A stretch of DNA of 40,125 nt from an uncultured Eubacterium sp. (GTDB taxonomy: Bacteria; Bacillota; Clostridia; Lachnospirales; Lachnospiraceae), in assembly GCA_934316845.1 (NCBI GenBank), contig CAKRDZ010000027.1, positions 1 to 40,125 on the forward strand, given 5' to 3'. Below the pieces are notes generated by a model. The model worked only from the letters and a program-made list of their open reading frames with translations, did not search any database and was not told the DNA's origin. Within the stretch, counting starts at the first letter, position 1, and every line of letters begins with the position of its first letter. Positions 14,329-22,734 of this stretch are shown in pieces. The translations under genes and the position numbers were made by a program.

Positions 14329-15689
14329 CCAAGGCCGATATAGGAAATGGTTTCCGGTAAAACGACACTCTGTATCAACGGACATTCTCCAAAAGCATCC
14401 TGCTTGATCTTTCGTAAAAAAGACGGAAATTCTACGGATTGTAAATTCTCACATCCATAAAATGCCCTTTCCCGGATATCAACCACTTTGTATCCGATCC
14501 TTACTTCCGTAAGTTTTTTACAGCCTTCAAAGGCATTTTTTTCAATGTAAGTGACACCTCCGGGAATGTTTATTTTTGCCAGAGAAGTGCACTCATAAAA
14601 TGCTTTCTGTCCGATTGTCTGACAGCTCTCCAGTTCCAGATTTTCAAGTGACTTGCAGCCGGAAAAACAGTTTGCTTTCAAATTCACCTGCCCCGAAATT
14701 TTCACCGTCTGCAATTTTTCCATATTCTTAAATACATTTTCACCAATCTCAACATTTTGTGCATCCACATCGACATGTGTCAGATTGACACACTGCTTAA
14801 AACTTACATTAAAAATGGCATCTCCTTTTACCTCAATCTGTGTTATCGCTGCTTTATCAAATTCATCCCTGATTTCCACATATAGTTTGTCCAGATCATT
14901 TCCCGGATATATGTTAGAAATTGTCATTTTCCCGGAGGCATCCAGGCGGTTCACATTAAAGTTTCCCCCCAGATCAACAACCGTATACCCCTGCGTGATG
15001 CCCTCTTCTCCCTGTTGTATGCCATATATTATGGAATCTGTGTAATCCTGCCTTTTTTCCCACTGCATACCCTCCTGCTGCTCCTTTTCGATGACCGCGG
15101 TCCAAGCCTCTGTATCCTGGACAAACATCGTTCCGGTGCGTCCTTCCCAAAATTCATCGGACACTGCTGCACAGCCATCGCTGTCGTCCCGATTTCTCCA
15201 CACAATATCTGTCGTAAGAGGGAGCGCATTTTTTCCCAGTTCCTCAATCACTGCCGGCAATACGATAAATGCAATGGAATCACAGTTCCAGAATGCCCCT
15301 TCTCTTATGCTGACATAAGACTGTGACATTGACATCATATCCAGTTTTTCACAATTTGCAAATGCGTAGCTGCCTATCGTTGTAACACCGCCCCATATAA
15401 TCGTTTCCAAATTATGGCAATTTCTAAAAGTATTGTCTGCGACTCTTTTTACTGTTTTTCCAAATTCAATTTTTCGGACATCCTGCAGATTGATATTTTT
15501 TACGATTTCCGCATTAACAACACCGACACCGTCTATCGTCAGCACACCATCCTGCAAATCAACCTGCTGTATCGACGCTTCTTCTGCTGCCGCTGTTTCT
15601 GCCGCCGGCATCGAAAGTGTGCCTGCTGCCACAGCAAAGATAAGAAGCCAAGCGATATAATATTTACTAATCTTTGTGGTTTTCATCAT
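14298..15689 (-). CDS. BspA-like leucine-rich-repeat exported protein (tail lost by frameshift)
   Basis: A 463-aa protein with an N-terminal signal peptide (basic start, IAWLLIFAVAAGTLSMPAAE) and LRR_5/BspA-type repeats such as NTFRNCHNLETIIW, YAFANCEKL, NVFKNMEKLQTV, KAFYECTSLAKINIP, NAFEGCKKLTEV and RAFYGCENLQSVEFP. The fold is typical of surface adhesins in gut Firmicutes. It ends abruptly after LPETISYIG; the likely original C-terminus continues out of frame at 14116-14328. The start follows GGGGAG. It is 21 bases downstream of the 446-aa gene at 15711, so it probably belongs to the kinase operon that begins at 18727. Confidence 0.85.
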   Translation of the reverse strand: MMKTTKISKYYIAWLLIFAVAAGTLSMPAAETAAAEEASIQQVDLQDGVLTIDGVGVVNAEIVKNINLQDVRKIEFGKTVKRVADNTFRNCHNLETIIWGGVTTIGSYAFANCEKLDMMSMSQSYVSIREGAFWNCDSIAFIVLPAVIEELGKNALPLTTDIVWRNRDDSDGCAAVSDEFWEGRTGTMFVQDTEAWTAVIEKEQQEGMQWEKRQDYTDSIIYGIQQGEEGITQGYTVVDLGGNFNVNRLDASGKMTISNIYPGNDLDKLYVEIRDEFDKAAITQIEVKGDAIFNVSFKQCVNLTHVDVDAQNVEIGENVFKNMEKLQTVKISGQVNLKANCFSGCKSLENLELESCQTIGQKAFYECTSLAKINIPGGVTYIEKNAFEGCKKLTEVRIGYKVVDIRERAFYGCENLQSVEFPSFLRKIKQDAFGECPLIQSVVLPETISYIGLGNFTNISNCI

Positions 15690-15710
15690 TCAATCTCCCC
15701 TGTTTGTAAG

Positions 15711-17051
15711 TCAAATATCTCTTTCCCCGCTTCCGCCTTCGATCAGATCAGAGATGGAGAACATTTCCTCTTCTTTAAAACTCGACAGCAAAAGTGCATC
15801 CAGCCGGTAATGCCGGTCAAGCGGCTCCATCTGGCAGGCTTCCAATACGGTATTTGCCATCTCTTCAAAATACTCTGCCGCGGCATCTTTCTGATAACCG
15901 GTTTCTTCTTTATCCATCTTCAACGTATATTTTTTCTGTGCCAGATAATGCAGCAAGGGAAGAAGATCTTCCCTCTCGATAATATGGCAGCGTTGTTTCT
16001 GATGACGCAGTTTATCGAGAATCTTATTCTGCTCTTCTCCGGAACTCTGATAAAACTGTTGGAGCAGATTGATCTCCCGTTCTTTCTGCTCGGCGATATG
16101 CAAAAGGTCGGAAAAATATTTATCCGAGATCAACCGGATTCCGATGTGGTTGACACGGTCTTTCTGATATTTTTCCTTTGCGTCTTTGCCATTTGGCATC
16201 GCCGCCGCATAGATTTCCGTCAAAATATCCGATTGGTACACTCCTTTTCCATACGCTATCCTTGCCATTTTCCGGAAATCCTCAACTTCTTCCTTCGAAA
16301 TTGCCGAGTGGACACGACGATTTTCCTTTTGAAGGTAACGCAGGATCACCTCTTCTTCCCGGATCTGATCCGGTGAAATATGATTTTCTTCACACCATTT
16401 TTTGAATGACGAAGACTGCAGTAAACTCTCCAATTGCTGCAAAGCCTCCTCCCTCATCAACGCCTTTAATTCCTCTTGGATCTGCAGATAATGCTCCAGG
16501 ACATTCTTGCTGTATCCTTTAAAATACGACGCCCGTTTTCCCATCTCAACCAAAAAATCCTCCGGCTCCATCAGCCGGACCGTGTCATAAAAATCCCACA
16601 ATTTTTGTGTGCATTTTTCATCGAGAAGAGTGGTTGCCTCCGGAAGATGTTTTTCATAAAACCGGATCATTTTCCGGCACATCTGCCAGTCAAGGTGATG
16701 TTCGATTGCATAAAGATAGATAAATTCGCGGTGATCGTTTACTTGGATTCCCGGTAAAAGCAGACCCTTTTTCAGATATTTCTGCGTCTGTTCAACCGAA
16801 AGTTCCAGCGAGACAGCGATGTGAAACAGCATCTCACGGTTTGGTTTCGAAGTTCCTTCCAGACCAAACCACCGGCGCATCGTGTGCAGATCCGCCGGCC
16901 GGTCTCCCTTAATTGCTTTGCGAAATGTCTGATATGCTTGTTTTCTTGCTGTCTCCGTACATTCTCCCGCAGCCGTCCCTTCCCGGCAATCGCACCACTC
17001 GCGGATTAAGAAATGGTCAAATCCCATGTTGTTCTTACGTTGATATTTCAC
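15711..17051 (-). CDS. Uncharacterised kinase-associated protein with HTH-like N-terminus
   Basis: A 446-aa soluble, charged, helical protein. Residues 35-95 look like an XRE-type helix-turn-helix (TMRRWFGLEG, then REMLFHIAVSLELSVEQTQ), comparable to the region in the 146-aa HTH protein at 29185. The remainder, rich in Glu/Lys/Gln, has no recognised domain. GTG 17051 is the start (GGGG seven bases upstream). It follows the Ser/Thr kinase by 44 bases and precedes the LRR gene, so it may be a substrate or output of that kinase. The second kinase in this window (29717) also neighbours an HTH protein. Confidence 0.65.
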   Translation of the reverse strand: MKYQRKNNMGFDHFLIREWCDCREGTAAGECTETARKQAYQTFRKAIKGDRPADLHTMRRWFGLEGTSKPNREMLFHIAVSLELSVEQTQKYLKKGLLLPGIQVNDHREFIYLYAIEHHLDWQMCRKMIRFYEKHLPEATTLLDEKCTQKLWDFYDTVRLMEPEDFLVEMGKRASYFKGYSKNVLEHYLQIQEELKALMREEALQQLESLLQSSSFKKWCEENHISPDQIREEEVILRYLQKENRRVHSAISKEEVEDFRKMARIAYGKGVYQSDILTEIYAAAMPNGKDAKEKYQKDRVNHIGIRLISDKYFSDLLHIAEQKEREINLLQQFYQSSGEEQNKILDKLRHQKQRCHIIEREDLLPLLHYLAQKKYTLKMDKEETGYQKDAAAEYFEEMANTVLEACQMEPLDRHYRLDALLLSSFKEEEMFSISDLIEGGSGERDI

Positions 17052-17095
17052 TCTGTTTCCCCGTTTCTGTTATGTATTGTAATGATTCCGTATAT

Positions 17096-18727
17096 TTACT
17101 GCAAATACCCATCTAAAGAAGCATCGTATTTTTGCGGCTTTTTCGTCGCTTTCGGCCGTGCTGTTACTGCTACAGGCGCTTTGGCCGGTGCCGCCGTTTG
17201 AACCGCTTTTGGCGGCTTCTCTCCTTTGCTCACGCTGAGAGTCAGTAAACTCTGCTTTTTCACCTGCGTCCCTGCCGCTATACTCTGTTTCACAACCGTT
17301 CCTTTCTTTCCATGGCTGTATATTTTCTTTATCTTTACTTTAATTTCCATTTTTTGTAATTTTCTTCTTGCTTTTGACGATGTCTCTCCGATCACATTGG
17401 GTATTTCCGCAAACGTATTCTCCACCGGCACAGCGGTCGGTGCCGCCTTCTCCGTAACGGATGGGACAGCGGTATCCGGCACCTGCGTTGCCACTGCCGG
17501 CGTCATTTCTTTCCCTTCCGAATCTCCACTGGTTTGATAAAAAATTGTCAACACCGCTAAAAGCGCCGCCAAAACGGCTCCACCTGCTATCCATTTAATC
17601 TTTTTGCGTTTTTTGGTATGTTGTCCTATGATACCGCCAAATTCACGCCGCACCGCCGTCCTGGAAAATAGTCCGGAGACGCCTGACTGTGTCAGCGTAT
17701 CGCGAAGGGAGCGGGGCATATGGATATCATTGCAGGAAGATAAAAAAGTACTTCCCTCATATAAATCATTGTAAAATTCTTCCAAATCCGGGTAGCGGTC
17801 TTTGGCAAGTACCGCCATTCCTTTATCTATGGCCTTTTTTTGTTGCAAAGAAAGTGAAATATCATCCTTCTGCTGCAACGTCACCAGATGATCCGCATAA
17901 ACACGCTCTACCGATTCATCCGGGATTTTTCCCGTCAGCATAAAATACATCGTTCCACAAAGGCTGTACAGATCTGTCCACGGCCCCTGCTCTCCCTTAG
18001 CGCGGTACTGTTCTTCCGGAGAAAATCCATGCTTGATGGAAACCGTTATCGTATTTTCCGGCAGTTCCACATTTCTGGCCGCTCCAAAATCGATCAATTT
18101 CAGCTGCCCATTTTCGTCAAACATCAGATTATCAATGCTGATATCACGATGGATCAGCCCGGTCTTGTGAATGTCGCAAAGGGATTGGATCACCGGTTCC
18201 ATCAGTGCGAGCACTTTTTCTCCCGGCATCTTTCCATTTGCGCGGATGTAATTTCGCACTCTCGTACCCTCGACGTATTCCATCACGATATAGGCCGTAT
18301 GATTTTCCTGAAAGAAATCACGCACCGAGACGATACTCGGCAGTTTCATAAAACGGGACAGACTTCTTGCCTCTTTCAAAAAATCTTCTTTTCCCTTTTC
18401 AAACTCTAACCGGCTTTTCCCCTCATAGATCTGAAGTGTCCCTGTCTGTGGTCCCTCTTTTTCACGCGTTACAATGCCGCTTGGAAAATATTCTTTTACT
18501 GCGACCGGAACCATCAGCACGATATCCCATGCCACATAGGTGATACCAAAGCCACCTTCTCCCAGCACTTTTCCTAAAAAATAACGTTCATTCAGGCAGG
18601 TGCCAAGCGGAAGTGCCATATTCGGCTGTTGATAAGAAGAGGCATCAAACTCACATTTCGCACAATGCCCATTTTCATCCAATAAATGCATACAGCGTAT
18701 GCAGCGTTCTTTTCCCGCGACTAACAT
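17096..18727 (-). CDS. Membrane Ser/Thr protein kinase with zinc ribbon and PASTA domain
   Basis: A 543-aa protein. Order: zinc ribbon (C9, C12, C22, C25), kinase domain (Gly-rich loop LGEGGFGITYVA at 55-66, Lys78 in VAVKEY, catalytic loop HRDISIDN at 193-200, DFG at 213-215), one membrane helix (about 375-397, IAGGAVLAALLAVLTIF), a threonine/alanine linker, one PASTA domain (IPNVIGETSSKARRKL and following, about 445-505) and an Ala/Pro/Lys tail. All catalytic residues are present. PASTA kinases of the PknB/PrkC type sense muropeptides; this one has a single PASTA unit instead of three or four. The frame opens at TTG 18760, but ATG 18727 after AGGAG is preferred. It is the first gene of the operon with 15711 and probably 14298. 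Confidence 0.9.
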   Translation of the reverse strand: MLVAGKERCIRCMHLLDENGHCAKCEFDASSYQQPNMALPLGTCLNERYFLGKVLGEGGFGITYVAWDIVLMVPVAVKEYFPSGIVTREKEGPQTGTLQIYEGKSRLEFEKGKEDFLKEARSLSRFMKLPSIVSVRDFFQENHTAYIVMEYVEGTRVRNYIRANGKMPGEKVLALMEPVIQSLCDIHKTGLIHRDISIDNLMFDENGQLKLIDFGAARNVELPENTITVSIKHGFSPEEQYRAKGEQGPWTDLYSLCGTMYFMLTGKIPDESVERVYADHLVTLQQKDDISLSLQQKKAIDKGMAVLAKDRYPDLEEFYNDLYEGSTFLSSCNDIHMPRSLRDTLTQSGVSGLFSRTAVRREFGGIIGQHTKKRKKIKWIAGGAVLAALLAVLTIFYQTSGDSEGKEMTPAVATQVPDTAVPSVTEKAAPTAVPVENTFAEIPNVIGETSSKARRKLQKMEIKVKIKKIYSHGKKGTVVKQSIAAGTQVKKQSLLTLSVSKGEKPPKAVQTAAPAKAPVAVTARPKATKKPQKYDASLDGYLQ

Positions 18728-18795
18728 CCTTTTTCGTCCCTTCTCCTGCTGTTTTTCCAATATCCGGCAGTGCAGTTGTCTGCCTGCTATAGACT

Positions 18796-18824
18796 ATGGT
18801 ATCGGCTTTTCGAAGATTTGTCAA
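18796..18824 (-). promoter_or_regulatory. Promoter of the PASTA kinase operon
   Basis: Minus strand: consensus -35 TTGACA (18819-18824), 17-base spacer (18802-18818), -10 TACCAT (18796-18801), about 70 bases before the kinase ATG at 18727. Confidence 0.75.
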
Positions 18825-18875
18825 TACTGCTTATTTCCATTTTTAACTGTTCATTTACAAATTATTACAATATTT

Positions 18876-18907
18876 TGCCGGCACAGGTGCAAACGCCCAT
18901 GCCGGCA
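18876..18907. terminator. Inverted repeat between kinase promoter and PII gene
   Basis: TGCCGGCA at 18876-18883 and again at 18900-18907; each arm is itself a palindrome, with a 16-base loop that can extend the stem. It lies 46 bases downstream of the PII gene and probably ends the amtB-PII transcript, although a clear U-run follows it only on the plus strand. Confidence 0.5.
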
Positions 18908-18952
18908 GTTATTTTTATAAACGATATAATATTATCTGAAACCGGAACTTCT

Positions 18953-19315
18953 TTATTCGGTCTGATCTGCTGCCCACACCGCTTTTGGCCCATGTTCTCC
19001 GGTACGGATCCGGATCACATCTGCCAGTTCGTAGACAAAAATCTTTCCGTCGCCATGTTCCCCGGTGTGAGCACACTGGCAGATGGCATCAATGGTTCGG
19101 TCTGCCCATTCCTGACTGGATACCACAATCTCAAATTTTACCTTCGGCAGAACATTGATATCGACATCGTATCCACGAATCTTCTCACGGTATCCCATCT
19201 GCGTTCCACAGCCCATTACCTGGGAGATTGTCATTCCATTTACTTTTAATTTTTGAAGTGCATCTTTGATGTCTTCCATTTTATCTTCATTTACAATTGC
19301 ATCAATTTTAATCAT
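18953..19315 (-). CDS. PII nitrogen-regulatory protein
   Basis: A 120-aa PII/GlnK-type signal protein, which binds ATP/ADP and 2-oxoglutarate and blocks AmtB. Family marks: MIKIDAIV start, MTISQVMGCG, LPKVKFEIVV, and the C-terminal GDGKIFV motif. In the T-loop, position 51 is Val (RGYDVDIN), so the tyrosine uridylylated in Proteobacteria is absent, as in many Firmicutes and Archaea; T-loop control must rely on ligand binding. GGAGG lies seven bases before ATG. It is 18 bases after amtB, the usual partner arrangement. Confidence 0.95.
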   Translation of the reverse strand: MIKIDAIVNEDKMEDIKDALQKLKVNGMTISQVMGCGTQMGYREKIRGYDVDINVLPKVKFEIVVSSQEWADRTIDAICQCAHTGEHGDGKIFVYELADVIRIRTGEHGPKAVWAADQTE

Positions 19316-19333
19316 AAGAAAACCTCCATTCTA

Positions 19334-20578
19334 TTAGTCAAGACCGTTGAATGACGGGTAAGCACTTTCGCCATGCTGACTCTCATCCAGACCAATTCTC
19401 TCGTCATGTTCGGATACACGAAGCGGGGTAAATAACTTCACGATGCCTGCGCAGATCAACGTGCCGACAACTGCCACCGCGATTGTAATAACGATACTGA
19501 TGATCTGTGCAACAAACAAATGATAATCGCCAAAGAGAAGTCCATCCCATCTGGCTGCGTTGTTGATTGATTTCTGGGCAAATATTCCGGTCGCGATACC
19601 CCCCCAGACACCACCGATTCCGTGACATCCGAAAGCGTCCAGCGCATCGTCGTAACCAAAACGTTTCTTTACGACGGACATCATAAAATAACAGATCGGA
19701 CTGACTACGATACCAATGATAAAAGCAGACCACAATGGCACAAAACCGGCTCCCGGTGTAATAGCCACCAGACCAAGTACCGCTCCGGTACAAGCACCTA
19801 CTACCGTCGGTTTGCCGTCGCGGATCATATCGATCGCCATCCAGGAAAGGAGTCCGCAGGCTGCGGAAGTATTGGTTGTCAGGAACGCATGAACCGCAAG
19901 TCCGTCTGCTGCGAGAGCACTTCCGGCATTGAAACCAAACCATCCAAACCACAAGATGGATGCTCCCAGAAGAACAAATGGGATGTTGTGGGTGCGATAT
20001 GCGGTCTTCTCATATCCACGGCGTTTGCCAAGCAGAAGGGAGAGCACCAGACCACTGACACCGGAACTAATATGTACAACGTTTCCTCCGGCAAAATCAA
20101 CCGATCCCAGAACTTCTCCTAAAAATCCGCCTTTGCCCCATACCATATGAGCCATCGGATAATATACGACGATCAGCCACAAAGCGATAAACGCAAACAA
20201 GGCTTTAAATTTCATTCGGCCTGCCACGGAACCCGTGATCAATGCCGGTGTTATGATGGCAAACATCATCTGAAAGGCTGCAAAAAGTGTCGCCGGGATC
20301 GTATCGGCATAAGCCCCCGGTTGTGCTCCAAGCCCGCTTAAACCAACTTGTTTCAGATTTCCGACAATTCCTCCCAGATCTCCGCTGAAGGAAAGGGAAT
20401 ACCCAAAGAAAATCCACATGGCGGCTGCCAGTCCCATGATAAAAAACGAAGAGATCATTGTATTCAATACATTTTTTCTCCGTACTAAACCTCCGTAAAA
20501 GAATGCAAGTCCCGGCGTCATAAAAAATACAAATGCCGTTGCAATCATCATAAATCCCGTATCTCCAGAATTCAACAT
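19334..20578 (-). CDS. amtB: Ammonium channel AmtB
   Basis: A 414-aa Amt/Rh-family channel with about 11 membrane helices that conducts ammonium into the cell under nitrogen limitation. The twin pore histidines are H169 (VVHISSG) and H319 (GCHGIGGVWG); the periplasmic aromatic region and GLAFFYGG motif are present. There is no N-terminal signal extension. The C-terminal cytosolic tail (PLRVSEHDERIGLD) is the part that PII contacts. First gene of the amtB-PII operon, behind a clear promoter and a leader hairpin that could attenuate transcription. Confidence 0.96.
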   Translation of the reverse strand: MLNSGDTGFMMIATAFVFFMTPGLAFFYGGLVRRKNVLNTMISSFFIMGLAAAMWIFFGYSLSFSGDLGGIVGNLKQVGLSGLGAQPGAYADTIPATLFAAFQMMFAIITPALITGSVAGRMKFKALFAFIALWLIVVYYPMAHMVWGKGGFLGEVLGSVDFAGGNVVHISSGVSGLVLSLLLGKRRGYEKTAYRTHNIPFVLLGASILWFGWFGFNAGSALAADGLAVHAFLTTNTSAACGLLSWMAIDMIRDGKPTVVGACTGAVLGLVAITPGAGFVPLWSAFIIGIVVSPICYFMMSVVKKRFGYDDALDAFGCHGIGGVWGGIATGIFAQKSINNAARWDGLLFGDYHLFVAQIISIVITIAVAVVGTLICAGIVKLFTPLRVSEHDERIGLDESQHGESAYPSFNGLD

Positions 20579-20600
20579 AAAAATACCACCTTTCTTTGTG

Positions 20601-20636
20601 AAATAGAAAAGACGCCCCTACCTCTGTAGGAGCGCC
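20601..20636 (-). promoter_or_regulatory. Attenuator-like hairpin in the amtB leader
   Basis: Minus strand: 11-bp stem formed by GGCGCTCCTAC (20626-20636) and GTAGGGGCGTC (20611-20621; includes G-U pairs), loop AGAG, then TTTTCTATTT. It lies between promoter and amtB start and has the form of an intrinsic terminator, so expression probably depends on antitermination. ANTAR-type antiterminators are known to control nitrogen genes in Clostridia; which factor acts here cannot be seen. Confidence 0.7.
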
Positions 20637-20654
20637 CTTGCTCTTGACAGAAAA

Positions 20655-20683
20655 AGCATAGCACATTTTCTACTACTTTTCAA
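20655..20683 (-). promoter_or_regulatory. amtB promoter
   Basis: Minus strand: -35 TTGAAA (20678-20683), 17-base spacer, -10 TATGCT (20655-20660), giving a leader of about 70 bases that contains the hairpin at 20611-20636. Confidence 0.75.
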
Positions 20684-20705
20684 GTACTTTTTTTAAATTT
20701 TATTC

Positions 20706-21791
20706 TTATTGGTGAGTAGCCAGATTCTCAAAATCGGCTCTTGCCATACGGAAAATTTCCATTAATTTAGGAGAAAATACCCCACATTCACCATTTACGA
20801 TCATACGAAATGCTTCCTGCGTAGAATAAGCATCCTTATAACATCTTTCATTTACCAGGGCATCGTAGACATCTGCGATAGATACTAACTGTGCAGACAA
20901 TGGGATGTCCTCGCCGGCAAGACCATCCGGATATCCTTTTCCATCGTACCGCTCATGATGATGGCGGCAGATCTCATAACTTGCCTCCATGGATTTGCCG
21001 CTCCAGTTGTTTTTGATGGCATCCAGCAGTTCACACCCACGGATCGTATGTGATTTCATATATTCAAATTCATCTTTTGTCAACCGCCCCGGTTTCAGAA
21101 GAATTTTATCGGGGATCGTAATCTTTCCGACATCATGAAGCGCACTTGCTGCTACAATCGTGTCAATACTCTCTTGTGTAAGTCCGTATTCCGGGTATTC
21201 CTGCATCACACGTTCTGCCAGGATCCTTGTGTAGCCTTTTACACGCTGAATATGCTCGCCGCTCTCCAGATTTCGGTACTCAACTACCGTACCAAGCATG
21301 TCAATGATCTCTTCATTACGACGCTTCAACTGCTCTGTCTGCATACGCAGCGTCCGATACGCTTTGCGCAGAACATCGGTCTGCTCTTCCACTTTGGCTT
21401 CCAGTTCTGTTTTATATTCAAAATAACCAACTACGTTTTTCACACGCTGTTTGATGATATAATTGTTAAACGGTTTGGCGATAAAATCCGATACTCCAAA
21501 ATCAAAACAGCGTTTTTCCACTTCGATCGAAGTATCGCCACTGATAACAAGCACGGGAATCCTGCTCAGAATTTCTCTTTGCTTCAATCTCTGCATCACG
21601 CCAAAGCCGTCAAGTTCCGGCATGATCAGATCCAGAAGGATTGCGGATAACTGATCTTCTTCTTTGCGGATGATGTCCAATGCCTGTTTTCCATTTTCTG
21701 CCTCTATTACATTATAATCGGATTCCAAAATCATTCGCAGCATATCTCGGTTCATCTCGATGTCGTCAACTACTAATATCGTATTCTTCAT
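20706..21791 (-). CDS. Response regulator with HD-GYP phosphodiesterase domain
   Basis: A 361-aa protein. Receiver domain at 1-125 with DD at 9-10, phospho-acceptor D54 (LLDLIMP) and the conserved KPF lysine; a coiled coil at 130-165; then an HD-GYP domain with HDVGK, HHHERYDGKGYP and the IADVYDAL helix. Such proteins hydrolyse cyclic di-GMP when the receiver is phosphorylated. All metal-binding motifs are intact. No sensor kinase gene is adjacent. It begins 21 bases after the stop of a 5'-truncated DUF342 gene on the same strand, so its original promoter may have been lost with that gene's front end. Confidence 0.92.
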   Translation of the reverse strand: MKNTILVVDDIEMNRDMLRMILESDYNVIEAENGKQALDIIRKEEDQLSAILLDLIMPELDGFGVMQRLKQREILSRIPVLVISGDTSIEVEKRCFDFGVSDFIAKPFNNYIIKQRVKNVVGYFEYKTELEAKVEEQTDVLRKAYRTLRMQTEQLKRRNEEIIDMLGTVVEYRNLESGEHIQRVKGYTRILAERVMQEYPEYGLTQESIDTIVAASALHDVGKITIPDKILLKPGRLTKDEFEYMKSHTIRGCELLDAIKNNWSGKSMEASYEICRHHHERYDGKGYPDGLAGEDIPLSAQLVSIADVYDALVNERCYKDAYSTQEAFRMIVNGECGVFSPKLMEIFRMARADFENLATHQ

Positions 21792-21812
21792 CTTTGTATT
21801 TCCTCTCTTCTA

Positions 21813-22409
21813 TCAGTTTCCATTTCGGTATATGCGAATGGTATTTGTATTAGCATCGTTTCTTAATATAATGTTGTCAACCTGCTCTGAATGCCATATC
21901 ACTCCGTTAATTTCCACACATACGCCTGTGAACATGCGTCCTTGTACTACAACTTTTGCTATCCTTCGCCTCTCACGCTGTCTCTTAAACGCCTCACGTC
22001 CATTTACAATTTTTCCCAGTTCTTTCTCTTTTGTATAAATGGCATCTTCCAGTTTAAGATAGATCGGATTTTGATTTCGAACTTCCGGTGGATATTTTCG
22101 CCGGATCTCTTTATAGGCATTTCGCAGAAGCAGCAGCTCATGCTGTACTTTTTTCTCCCGGCCGGCAAGAGCGGCATCCTCTTTTGAAACTTTTAAACTG
22201 CTGCCTAATTTTAACTTTGTTGCAATTCCTTTTTCATTCCCGATATAATAAGCCTCGATCCGATCCGACGCCGTCGCACGTCCGCCCATAAGGACGCCGT
22301 TTTTACCGGAAATGGTAATGGATTCTCCCGCTTTGAGATCACTATTTAAGCAATAATTAGCCCGGATTTCCCTGCCTGTGATAATCTTGGAGGATTCAAT
22401 GTATGGAAA
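21813..22409 (-). pseudogene. 5'-truncated DUF342/FapA-family gene
   Basis: The last 198 codons of a DUF342 (FapA-like) polymer-type domain: the beta-helix-like part (IITGREIRANYCLNSDLKAG, then GKNGVLMGGRATASDRIEAY and GIATKLKLG), a coiled coil and a final small beta domain (VVVQGRMFTGVCVEINGVI). In full proteins these segments follow several hundred N-terminal residues. The frame opens directly after TGA 22410-22412, within the left arm of a long hairpin, with no plausible start there; ATG 22289 is internal to the domain. The front was therefore removed at about 22,400, where the hairpin element begins. Confidence 0.8.
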
Positions 22410-22458
22410 TCAATGAATCATCGTGCTTGCACGTAAGAGGCTTTGACTTCCATACATT
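22398..22458. repeat. 61-nt hairpin at the break point of the DUF342 gene
   Basis: Arms of 16 bases, AATGTATGGAAATCAA (22398-22413) and 22443-22458, are complementary with one mismatch; an inner CGTGC/GCACG stem (22422-22426/22429-22433) makes an almost continuous hairpin. It begins exactly where DUF342 coding homology ends, which suggests the end of a mobile element or the product of a recombination event. Confidence 0.65.
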
Positions 22459-22470
22459 TAGATCCTAATA

Positions 22471-22563
22471 GGGCTTCCCTCCCCTATGAGCATTTTTAGC
22501 CTTGTCAAAGGCGAGAAAAGACACAAAGTGTTCGAAATGCGAATGTGCGGGGAGGGGTATCCT
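22471..22563. ncRNA. Compact branched structured element, unidentified RNA or transposon end
   Basis: Nested complementary segments: CCCTCCCC (22477-22484) with GGGGAGGG (22549-22556); GCATTT (22490-22495) with AAATGC (22535-22540); hairpins GCCTT/AAGGC (22499-22503/22508-22512) and ACAC/GTGT (22521-22524/22528-22531). This closed, two-hairpin fold is unlikely by chance. The strand is undecided. It lies beside the 61-nt hairpin and may be part of the same relic, for example the structured end of an IS200/IS605-like element; I do not recognise a named RNA family. Bases 22570-22660 are T-rich without further features. Confidence 0.45.
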
Positions 22564-22669
22564 GAATAATTTCTAATTTATAGAATATCCTCTGCTTATT
22601 TCAATGTCAACGTCTGCCCCGCACTTTCCTTATTTTTTCTATTTTTTTTATATTTTTTTTACATAGTTC

Positions 22670-22698
22670 TTGTCGCATTTCTCTTTCTATGTTAGAAT
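22670..22698 (+). promoter_or_regulatory. Promoter of the lemA operon
   Basis: -35 TTGTCG (22670-22675), 17-base spacer, -10 TAGAAT (22693-22698); GAAAGGAG follows before the ATG at 22735. Confidence 0.65.
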
Positions 22699-22734
22699 AG
22701 ACTAAATAATTTTAATATCAGAAAGGAGTTTATT

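Noticed and set aside
14141..14368. Third-frame reading frame in the LRR tail region
   Set aside because: Its protein has no family character, unlike the fibronectin-like tail in the neighbouring frame.
22486..22569. 27-codon forward frame inside the structured element
   Set aside because: No ribosome site; the start codon lies next to the GC-rich closing stem. The paired segments explain the sequence better.
22398..22570. Group II intron end
   Set aside because: No domain V-like sequence or GTGYG 5' boundary was found.
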